From Verrucomicrobiota bacterium (GTDB lineage Bacteria; Verrucomicrobiota; Verrucomicrobiia; Verrucomicrobiales; DEV007), in the NCBI GenBank assembly GCA_027618625.1, contig JAQCER010000080.1:1-8899 (forward strand): DNA of 8,899 nt, written 5' to 3'. The notes beneath the pieces were generated by a model, which worked only from the letters and a program-made list of their open reading frames with translations, made no database searches and had not been told where the DNA came from. Shown piece by piece: positions 1 through 5,629 of the stretch; the first letter of the stretch is position 1, and each line of letters starts with the position of its first letter. The translations under genes and the position numbers were made by a program.

Positions 1-256
1 TCGGATCGCAAAAAATCAATCAATCATCATCTGGCGGCGCAGAACTTGCGCCGCACGCCCAGTCCCAACGAAAGGCAGCGCTGATCTCTGCTTGATCGCG
101 AGCACCAGCATTGAAGAGATCGTGGATCACTTGAATCAGGCCAAAGTGGAAATCGAGCTCGGGCGAGTTGCTCGAACGGGAGCCATCGGAGCAATCCGGT
201 CCGTTTACGTTCGCGATCCCGATCAGAACCTCGTCGAGGTATCGATTTTCTCTTGA
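1..256 (+). pseudogene. VOC/glyoxalase-family protein, 3' part, frameshifted
   Basis: This is the C-terminal half of a vicinal-oxygen-chelate (glyoxalase/dioxygenase superfamily) protein; its 5' end lies before the window. Reading frame 2 from about 65 to the TGA at 254-256 gives [11 protein letters not shown], then [19 protein letters not shown] and LVEVSIFS. The last piece is the usual VOC ending (RTGA.GPI.SVYFRDPD.NLIEVS), including the metal-ligand Glu. The upstream homologous part is in frame 3 (GSQKIN at 3-20, then [10 protein letters not shown] at 36-65). The family consensus therefore crosses frames at the C-run near 63-66, consistent with loss of one C. A duplicated CAAT at about 17-24 and a missing G near 34-37 may be a compensating pair upstream. 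VOC proteins have varied substrates, so no reaction is assigned. It could be a true pseudogene or an assembly indel; position near the contig edge makes the second possible. Confidence 0.7.
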
Positions 257-340
257 TCGATGATGAATCAGCGCGCCGAGGATCTTTCGTCTGGAGTGAT
301 CCGGGCTTGACGGAGCTTTTTTGCCGGACGGTCATTGCTT

Positions 341-354
341 AGATAGATAGATAG
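341..354. repeat. Short AGAT tetranucleotide repeat
   Basis: The sequence AGATAGATAGATAG gives three and a half copies of a 4-bp unit between the VOC remnant and the GNAT gene. It lies in the 155-bp stretch 257-411, where I see no convincing gene, promoter or terminator. It might permit slippage but no coding frame runs through it. Confidence 0.6.
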
Positions 355-411
355 CTAGAAAAGGTGCTGTCAATCCGGCCGCGCGCAAGAAATTGTATGC
401 TAACCTTCTGG

Positions 412-957
412 ATGAAGATTCGAACGTTCATCGAAACTGATCGTGGAGCGCTGCGGGAAGTTTATCTTGAGTCCAGAAGGCGCTCCTTCGAATGGGCTGA
501 TTGTGATCAATATTCGCTCGACGATTTCGATCGTGAGACGGAAGGCGAGATGATCTGGGTGGTCCATGAGGACGATCGCCCAGTGGCATTCATCTCGGTC
601 TGGCAACCCAAACATTTCGTCCACAACCTTTTCGTGCACCCTGATTTTATCGGTAAGGGAGCGGGTTCCATGTTGCTCAAAGAATGCCTTCAGAATATCG
701 GGCGGCCAGTCCGACTGAAATGTTGCATGGAGAACATCAAGGCCCAAGGTTTTTATCAGGCCAGGGGATTCAGCATTGTGGGCGAAGGAACAAGCCGGCT
801 GGGCGACTATGTCCTGATGGAGTTTGCCGAAACGCTGGAGTCAGTGTGTGGCAACGAGCACGGATCCAAGCACTGCGAGGGCAAGCCCGATGCACTTGCG
901 GCGAGTGAGATTCTCGCGCAGGAAGACGCATGCCAGCAGGATGATGAAGACAGTTGA
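412..957 (+). CDS. GNAT family N-acetyltransferase
   Basis: This is a cytosolic acetyl-CoA-dependent N-acetyltransferase of the GNAT fold; the acceptor is unknown. The GNAT domain covers about residues 1-140 counted from ATG 412 (MKIRTFIETDRGALREVY). Motif A is clear: NLFVHPDFIGKGAGSMLL carries the acetyl-CoA pyrophosphate-binding Q/R-x-x-G-x-G/A type loop as GKGAG. It is followed by NIKAQGFYQARGF, the typical motif B region (N..A..FY...GF). The frame stays open upstream to GTG 364 and ATG 397, but homology begins at 412; no start has a strong Shine-Dalgarno sequence. The domain should end near LMEFAE (about 836). The remaining roughly 40 residues are acidic, low in recognisable structure, and lie entirely antisense to the 3' end of the EamA gene, so they may be a read-on tail after loss of the original stop. 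Confidence 0.8.
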   Translation: MKIRTFIETDRGALREVYLESRRRSFEWADCDQYSLDDFDRETEGEMIWVVHEDDRPVAFISVWQPKHFVHNLFVHPDFIGKGAGSMLLKECLQNIGRPVRLKCCMENIKAQGFYQARGFSIVGEGTSRLGDYVLMEFAETLESVCGNEHGSKHCEGKPDALAASEILAQEDACQQDDEDS

Positions 958-1695
958 AAGCTGGTTGTAGATGGCTGCGCGCCCAGCTGTCAGATACTTG
1001 AATCCGGCAACCCAGAAAATAGCGGAGGCTAAGGGGCCGAGCAACGCCATTGGAATCGTCATCTTCCACGCATCGCCCCGGGCGAACCCGAGGAACAACT
1101 GCTTCACCGGCATGCGCGTCGCGGATACAATCCCGAGCACGAGGGTGGCGATGGTGAAGCGCACGCCAGAGACCCAGATTACCGAGTGGTCGCGGATCAA
1201 ATCGCGAACCATCAGAATTCCAATTGCCATGATGATGTGCGCTGTCGCTGCCAAGGCGATGCCCACATAAAGATCGCGCGAACTTTTCACTTCCGCGGTG
1301 ATTCGCATTCCGATTGCGACTCCCGATACCACGAGGGCGCCACCCACGAGTTACCACGGCCCGAGCAACTCACCGAACATCAGAAAACCAACGCCCGCGA
1401 TCGCAGGGGAGTAGATGCAATCCGCCAGCGCCTGCAAGCTCGCTCCCAGGCGATTCAGCGCGGCAGCGAACATGGTATCAGCAATCGAAATCCCGAGCAC
1501 CGCACTACAAGCCAGCCGCACATAGGCCTCGGCTTCCAGCCTCACGAAAAAAGGAACACCGACGATCGGCACAGCGATTACAAAGCAGCACACCGCCACC
1601 GAACTTTTGAAGAATGTTAGCGGCACCGGCGGTATCGACAGGCCGGATACCCGCATTAATATCACCGAAACCGACCAGAGATCTCCGTGTGGCAT
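841..1695 (-). pseudogene. EamA/DMT-family transporter interrupted by an in-frame TAA
   Basis: This is a drug/metabolite transporter superfamily gene (two EamA repeats, ten expected membrane helices, inner membrane, substrate unknown). The first half (ATG at 1693-1695) reads LWSVSVILMRVSGLSIPPV, then LNRLGASLQALADCIYSP, a typical EamA repeat. It ends GELLGPW followed by TAA at 1351-1353. The same frame continues directly with LVGGALVVSGVAIGMR and the second repeat through VFLRENLTRRKCIGLALAV to TGA at 841-843. The family consensus here is (L)WQL(L/V)GGALV..GVA, so codon 115 was almost certainly CAA (Gln), changed to TAA by one C-to-T transition. No indel is needed. The N-terminus also looks several residues short, since the expected residues before LWSVSV are absent and an in-frame stop lies at 1717-1719. 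A second-half product could start at GTG 1345-1347, but half a DMT transporter is unlikely to work alone. Confidence 0.85.
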
Positions 1696-1821
1696 GTGAG
1701 GGTTTTGATGGCGACGTTAGGAGAGAGAGGTGGTGATACAAGTGGAAAAAGAACGCTGCCACCCCTTCTCCCCCCTCTGGCAAAATGGGAAACGTTGATT
1801 TGAAATAATGGATCTCGAATT

Positions 1822-2053
1822 CGACCAACCTTACTGACTGACGAGGACTGGCGCAACCGCGCAACTGCGGCCGCTGGAGTACGAAACGGCCGTCAACGAT
1901 ATCGTAGAACGCACAAGCACCAGCCGCACCCCCTGGACGCGGGTTGAAGCCAACGACAAGCGTTTCGCCCGCATCATGGTTCTCAAAACCGTTGCTAGCC
2001 ACCTGACGACGAAGCTGAAAGAACTGGAGGTCGGCCGCGACAGCAGAGCCTGA
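1822..2053 (+). pseudogene. Polyphosphate kinase 2 C-terminal remnant, frameshifted
   Basis: This is a fragment of the C-terminus of a PPK2-family polyphosphate:nucleotide phosphotransferase. Frame 1 gives LLTDEDWRNRA from about 1831. Frame 2 then gives LEYETAVNDIVERTSTS, followed by PWTRVEANDKRFARIMVLKTV, and runs on to a TGA at 2051-2053. PPK2 proteins end with (T.EDWRNR....YE.AV.DM.ERTST...PWT.VEANDKR.AR.KVL.T), so both pieces belong to one ancestral frame broken by a single-base loss between about 1861 and 1873. The nucleotide-binding Walker A and lid regions are absent. An in-frame TGA at 1801-1803 and the divergent EamA locus lie where the rest should be, so about three quarters of the gene is gone. 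No function is expected. Confidence 0.82.
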
Positions 2054-2092
2054 GAATCAGGAATTCCCCAGTGCATAGGAACTTTTCCTTGC

Positions 2093-2125
2093 GGGTGTCG
2101 CTTCGGCGGGCAATTGTCGACACCT
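2093..2125 (+). promoter_or_regulatory. Inverted repeat directly upstream of the epimerase start
   Basis: GGTGTCG (2094-2100) and CGACACC (2118-2124) are perfectly complementary over 7 bp with a 17-nt loop, ending one base before the ATG at 2126. A G-T pair can extend the stem. A competing small hairpin, CGC-TTCG-GCG (2099-2108), has the stable UUCG tetraloop and shares bases with the first. In mRNA the larger stem would cover the ribosome-binding region, where no good Shine-Dalgarno sequence is visible. It could be a translational control element, a protein-binding palindrome or chance. No clear -35/-10 promoter can be assigned between 2054 and 2093. Confidence 0.35.
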
Positions 2126-3076
2126 ATGCGTTTTCTCGTAACTGGAGGTGCCGGATTCATCGGTTCCAATTTGGTTGACCGTCTCCTAGCCGAGGATGGA
2201 GAAGTTACGATTCTAGACGACTTCAACGACTTCTATGATCCGGCGATCAAGCGTGCCAATGTCGAGGCATTCGCAAAACCGGTGCGCGTGGTGGAGGGGG
2301 ATCTGCGAGATTTGGCCGCAGTCCATGATTCCATGGAAAGTGTGGACGTTGTTATTCATCTGGCAGCGCGCGCGGGTGTGCGCCCGTCGATCGAGCAGCC
2401 GCGCCTGTATTTTTCCACGAATGTGGACGGCAGTTTCAATGTTATGGAAGCCGCCCGCGATGCCGGAATCAAGCGCGTGATCTTTGCATCGAGTTCTTCC
2501 GTGTATGGGGTAAACAAGAAGGTGCCCTTTGCGGAGTCCGATCCGATTCTGCGCACCATCAGTCCGTACGCCGCGACCAAGATTGCTGGAGAGCAGATCT
2601 GTTCAAACTTTTCGCACCTGCACGATATGAACGTCGTGTGCCTGCGTTTTTTCACCGTTTACGGCCCACGTCAGCGCCCCGATCTTGCGATCTCGAAGTT
2701 TGTCCGTCTGATGGATGAAGGCAAGCCGATCGATCGCTACGGTTCCGGTGACACTGGCCGCGACTACACCTACGTTGATGATATCGTTCAGGGCATCATG
2801 GGTGCGTTAAGCTACGACGGGCAACCGTTCGACATTTTCAATCTTGGTGGCTCGCAGACGGTGACGTTGAATGAGATGATTGCCGCAGTCGAAGATGCCA
2901 TGGGGGTGAAAGCGTTGATCAACGAACTGCCGGAGCAACCTGGTGATGTTCCCATGACTTCCGCGGATGTTTCGAAGGCGCGTGAGCATTTGGGATACGA
3001 ACCACAGACGCCGCTACGGGAAGGCGTGCGCAAGTATGTCGAATGGTATCGAGCCCTGTACAGCCCCGTCGAATGA
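2126..3076 (+). CDS. NAD-dependent epimerase/dehydratase (UDP-glucuronate 4-epimerase-like SDR)
   Basis: This is a cytosolic extended short-chain dehydrogenase that most likely epimerises a UDP-sugar (UDP-glucuronate or UDP-glucose at C4) for surface polysaccharide synthesis. From ATG 2126 it has 316 residues, normal for the family. The Rossmann motif is TGGAGFIGS (residues 6-14, G-x-x-G-x-x-G). The catalytic elements are SSSSVYG (122-128) and Y148-x-x-x-K152 in SPYAATK. The substrate-side signature FFTVYGPRQRPD and the RDYTYVDDI block are both present. The end, with LGYEPQTPLREGV and a nearby VEWYR, is typical of UDP-glucuronate 4-epimerases. A TTG start at 2114 is possible, but homology begins at MRFLVTGG. 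Its TGA overlaps the ATG of the M20 peptidase gene (ATGA at 3073-3076), so the two genes should be co-transcribed and translationally coupled. The exact sugar cannot be read from the sequence. Confidence 0.9.
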   Translation: MRFLVTGGAGFIGSNLVDRLLAEDGEVTILDDFNDFYDPAIKRANVEAFAKPVRVVEGDLRDLAAVHDSMESVDVVIHLAARAGVRPSIEQPRLYFSTNVDGSFNVMEAARDAGIKRVIFASSSSVYGVNKKVPFAESDPILRTISPYAATKIAGEQICSNFSHLHDMNVVCLRFFTVYGPRQRPDLAISKFVRLMDEGKPIDRYGSGDTGRDYTYVDDIVQGIMGALSYDGQPFDIFNLGGSQTVTLNEMIAAVEDAMGVKALINELPEQPGDVPMTSADVSKAREHLGYEPQTPLREGVRKYVEWYRALYSPVE

Positions 3077-4206
3077 GCCCTGTCGTCCAGCTCTTGCGCG
3101 AGTTGATCGCGATCCCCAGTGTCAATCCTGATGGTGCACCTGCCTCGGAGTTCACCGGGGAGAAACGGATGGCGGAACGCGTGGCGCAGTTTCTGGAGTC
3201 GATCGGCGCAGAAGCGGTGCTCGAAGAGATCCTGCCGGATCGACCCAATGTCATCGGACGATTTCCGACCACCGGTGGCAGCAATAGCGGCAAGCCAAAG
3301 ATTCTCCTTGCCCCGCATCTCGACACGGTCACTATTGATGGCATGACCATCGATCCCTTCGGCGGAGAGGTGCGCGATGGTCGCATCTATGGCCGCGGAG
3401 CCTGTGACACGAAGGGCACGATGGCGGCGATGCTGATCGCGCTGCAGGAAATTGGCGATCGCCTGCCTGATCTGAACGTGGAGGTACACTTCGCCGCGTT
3501 CATGGGAGAAGAAACCGCGCAGCCCGGTTCTCGGCACTTTGCAGAGCACCACGCGGTCTACAACTTCGCCCTCATCGGCGAGCCTACCGACTGCGACATT
3601 GTTTATACCACAAAGGGAAATCTCTGGGCGAAGCTCACCACTTCCGGTGTCGCCGTGCACAGCTCCGCTCCTCACCTGGGAGAGAACGCGATCGTGAAGA
3701 TGGCGCGGGTCGTGGACGTGCTCTACAACCAGTTTCGGCCGAAAGTAGAGTCCTCAGCATTCGCCCATCCAGTGCTCGGCACCAGTACCACCAGCATCGG
3801 CATCATTCGCGGCGGCAGTCGTACGAACATCGTCCCGGATCATTGCGAGATGCAGATCGACATGCGAATCACGCCAGCGCTGCACGCATACGGTGCAGAA
3901 AAACTCCTGCGTGAGACCCTTGCCGAGTCAGAGGATCTGGACGTCGAGCTCCAGGTGCTCAGTGGTGCAGCGCCGATGGACAACAACCCGGAAGATTCCT
4001 TCATCACCAAGCTCGCTGCGGGCAAGCGCAAGCTGGTCGGTGCCCCGTGGTTTTGCGATGCCGCGTATCTCGCAGCAGCTGGCATTCCTGCGGTCGCTGC
4101 TGGGCCGGGGAATATTGCCCAAGCCCACACCAAAGACGAGTACATCGAGATCGCCGCGCTGGAAGAAGGCGTGCAGTTCTATCGCCAGTTTCTCGAATCG
4201 TTCTGA
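3073..4206 (+). CDS. M20-family metallopeptidase (ArgE/DapE/CPG2-like)
   Basis: This is a zinc-dependent exopeptidase or amidohydrolase of 377 residues that removes amino acids or acyl groups from small amides. The di-metal site can be followed: H82 and D84 in APHLDTV, D112 in GRGACDTKG (the bridging Asp), E146/E147 in MGEE (general base and ligand), E170 in IGEPTD, and H352 in AQAHTKDEYIEI. The dimerisation (lid) domain lies roughly between residues 180 and 290, with VAVHSSAPHLGENAI and the NIVPDHCE block. I chose ATG 3073 because MSPVVQLLRELIAIPSVNP begins exactly where family members begin; the open frame upstream overlaps the epimerase. It is coupled to the epimerase through ATGA, and its 3' end overlaps the convergent acyltransferase by 28 bp. 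ArgE, DapE and dipeptidase activities cannot be told apart here. M20 peptidases recur near RLAN-RimK operons, so it may process that pathway's product. Confidence 0.9.
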   Translation: MSPVVQLLRELIAIPSVNPDGAPASEFTGEKRMAERVAQFLESIGAEAVLEEILPDRPNVIGRFPTTGGSNSGKPKILLAPHLDTVTIDGMTIDPFGGEVRDGRIYGRGACDTKGTMAAMLIALQEIGDRLPDLNVEVHFAAFMGEETAQPGSRHFAEHHAVYNFALIGEPTDCDIVYTTKGNLWAKLTTSGVAVHSSAPHLGENAIVKMARVVDVLYNQFRPKVESSAFAHPVLGTSTTSIGIIRGGSRTNIVPDHCEMQIDMRITPALHAYGAEKLLRETLAESEDLDVELQVLSGAAPMDNNPEDSFITKLAAGKRKLVGAPWFCDAAYLAAAGIPAVAAGPGNIAQAHTKDEYIEIAALEEGVQFYRQFLESF

Positions 4207-4853
4207 TCGACAAAAAGCGGCAGGGTATAGAGGTCGGCAGCGTCAAATGCGTGTCCATCCTGACCACTTTCGATGGATCCAATAACCCGCGCCGGAACAC
4301 CCGCTACGGATTTTCCGTCAACCACATCATGGATGACCACAGCGCCAGCCCCAATGCTTACGTTACTCCCAATTCTGATTGGGCCGATGATGGATGCTCC
4401 CATTCCGAGGGAGACGTTGTCGCCAATCGCGAACACTCCATCATAGGCGTTACTTCGGGTGCCGATACCGCCGCCGCCGACAACCAAAAAATTCTTTCCG
4501 ATGACCGCGTGCCTGGAGATTACGCATCCGAGAGATGGGTGGAGAACTTTCAGTCCGACGTCGATGTCCGCTTCGTAGGGAATCTCGTGTCGCCCGATCC
4601 ATGGACGCAAGACGAACGTGGCGGGTGCGGCGACCACGCGAATTGCTTTCCAGAATTTTCCGAAGAGAAGGTATCCCGCTCGGTGCAATCGATACGTCAT
4701 GAGGATCCAGAAGGCGTCTGAAAACCAGCAAGATATCCAGCGCCCCCAGCTGCCATTCACGATCATGGATGTTTCAACCACAAGCATTCGCCATTGGTTG
4801 CAGCTGGCAGATAACCGCTGCCTTAAGCTAATCGTTGGGTAACAAGAGTGCAT
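4179..4853 (-). CDS. Hexapeptide-repeat acyltransferase (serine-acetyltransferase-like, left-handed beta helix)
   Basis: This is a likely O- or N-acetyltransferase using acetyl-CoA, forming a trimeric left-handed beta helix. The N-terminal half (about residues 38-85, FSDAFWILMTYRLHRAGYLLFG) is hydrophobic and resembles the leader of serine-acetyltransferase-like enzymes in polysaccharide gene sets. The repeats run from about 95 to 192: VLHPSLGCVIS (His105 at the place of the conserved His of this group), AVIGKN, FAIGDNVSLGMGA, IRIGSNVSIGAGAVV, closing with VAGVPARVIG. About 30 extra residues follow the helix. The start is uncertain: ATG 4853 has an AGGGG about 14 nt upstream, while ATG 4787 and 4766 are nearer the conserved part. 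It is separated by 101 bp from the upstream hydrolase gene on the same strand and overlaps the M20 gene tail to tail. Glycan O-acetylation is more likely than cysteine biosynthesis, since no cys genes are nearby. Confidence 0.85.
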   Translation of the reverse strand: MHSCYPTISLRQRLSASCNQWRMLVVETSMIVNGSWGRWISCWFSDAFWILMTYRLHRAGYLLFGKFWKAIRVVAAPATFVLRPWIGRHEIPYEADIDVGLKVLHPSLGCVISRHAVIGKNFLVVGGGGIGTRSNAYDGVFAIGDNVSLGMGASIIGPIRIGSNVSIGAGAVVIHDVVDGKSVAGVPARVIGSIESGQDGHAFDAADLYTLPLFVDQNDSRNWR

Positions 4854-4954
4854 TTTGCTTTTGAGCGCCCCTAAAACTCACAACATCTTGCTGTGAAAGG
4901 AACGAAGGCTAACTTACCTTGGGGAGCCCGTTCAAGACCAAAGCGATCGCAAGT
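4854..4954. other. Non-coding gap between acyltransferase and amidoligase operon
   Basis: This stretch lies downstream of the hydrolase stop (4955-4957) and upstream of the acyltransferase start, both on the minus strand. It should hold either a terminator for the operon or a promoter for the acyltransferase, but I can find neither a strong GC hairpin followed by T-run nor convincing promoter boxes. It contains one GCGATCGC palindrome (4943-4950). Confidence 0.5.
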
Positions 4955-5617
4955 TCAAAGAACTGCTCGAAGTGCCTCAGCTACAGCAGAGGCAGTGCCC
5001 CTGCTTTTTGTCATGGCCTGGTTCACTTCCAGTTCGATACCTAAGTAAACTTCCTGCGTAAAAATCCTCCGCAGTGCCGTGGTGTGGCCGTCGCTAGTGC
5101 CCTTGTAAGGGTAGTTGTATCGCACCCGACCCATTGCTGGAAATTGCGCTCCCCACAATCCTGCGAATTGCTTCTCCGACTTTCGAGATGGATCATAGAG
5201 CAGGCCAATGTCGGCATTTCTTGTCACGCCGTGAAGCACGGGCGTGAACGTGTGGACAGAGAGGTGGAGGACGCGGTCTCCAGATGCGATGATTTCCGAA
5301 ACTGCGTCGCGCACCTGATTGCGGAACGGTCGATGGATGGTCTCAATGAGTTCCTGCCGCTCGTGCTTCGGCAAGCCGCGCGAGAATTCAGAGAAACATT
5401 GCGAGTGCTTCTCGCTGCGATTGAGGTCGATCAGCAGGCGAGAGTGGTTGCCACGAAAAGCAGACGAGGCCAGCGGCATGAGGGAACGGTAGATGGCAGG
5501 AGCGCCGATGTCCCAGCCACGGTGGCTGCACAGTGCCTCTTGCGCCAGCGCAAAGGATTGCGACCAGCGACGTGGAATGTTTGCGGAAAAATGTTCGCAT
5601 GTGAGGATAAGCTGCAT
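4955..5617 (-). CDS. N-formylglutamate amidohydrolase family protein
   Basis: This is a zinc-dependent amidohydrolase of the N-formylglutamate deformylase (HutG/FGase) family, 220 residues, cytosolic. Recognisable elements in order are TCEH (residues 6-9), HRGWDIGAP (32-40), SRLLIDLNRS (59-68), LHLSVHTFTPVL (117-128, His122 a likely ligand), ADIGLLYDPSR (135-145), VRYNYPYKGTSDG (165-177) and YLGIELEVNQ (191-200, Glu195/Glu197). The first and last match the N- and C-termini of the family, so the gene is complete. Start ATG 5617 lies 12 bp after the stop of the GCS2-like gene, with no strong Shine-Dalgarno sequence, which suggests translation coupled to the upstream gene. There are no histidine-degradation (hut) genes beside it. 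In this operon it more likely hydrolyses an N-acyl or glutamyl-type amide made by the two ligases than N-formylglutamate. That substrate is inferred from context alone. Confidence 0.9.
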   Translation of the reverse strand: MQLILTCEHFSANIPRRWSQSFALAQEALCSHRGWDIGAPAIYRSLMPLASSAFRGNHSRLLIDLNRSEKHSQCFSEFSRGLPKHERQELIETIHRPFRNQVRDAVSEIIASGDRVLHLSVHTFTPVLHGVTRNADIGLLYDPSRKSEKQFAGLWGAQFPAMGRVRYNYPYKGTSDGHTTALRRIFTQEVYLGIELEVNQAMTKSRGTASAVAEALRAVL

Positions 5618-5629
5618 GCGCTGGTGCGG

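Noticed and set aside
301..327. CCGG...T-run...CCGG arrangement resembling a terminator
   Set aside because: The T-run is inside the would-be loop and the stem is only 4 bp; not a credible intrinsic terminator.
1351..1353. Programmed readthrough or recoding of the EamA TAA
   Set aside because: TAA is the least readthrough-prone context to propose without support, no stimulatory structure is visible, and neighbouring genes show ordinary decay; the other intact genes use no internal TAA.
2812..3675. A 287-codon open frame on the minus strand
   Set aside because: It runs antisense across the epimerase-M20 junction, both of which have complete family motifs; no motif of its own.
4047..4721. A 224-codon + strand open frame
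   Set aside because: It covers the M20 3' end and then lies antisense to the hexapeptide acyltransferase, whose repeat motifs are clear.
4179..4853. Assignment as cysE (serine O-acetyltransferase for cysteine synthesis)
   Set aside because: The repeats fit the wider serine-acetyltransferase-like group, but the N-terminal CysE domain is not recognisable and no cysteine genes are near.
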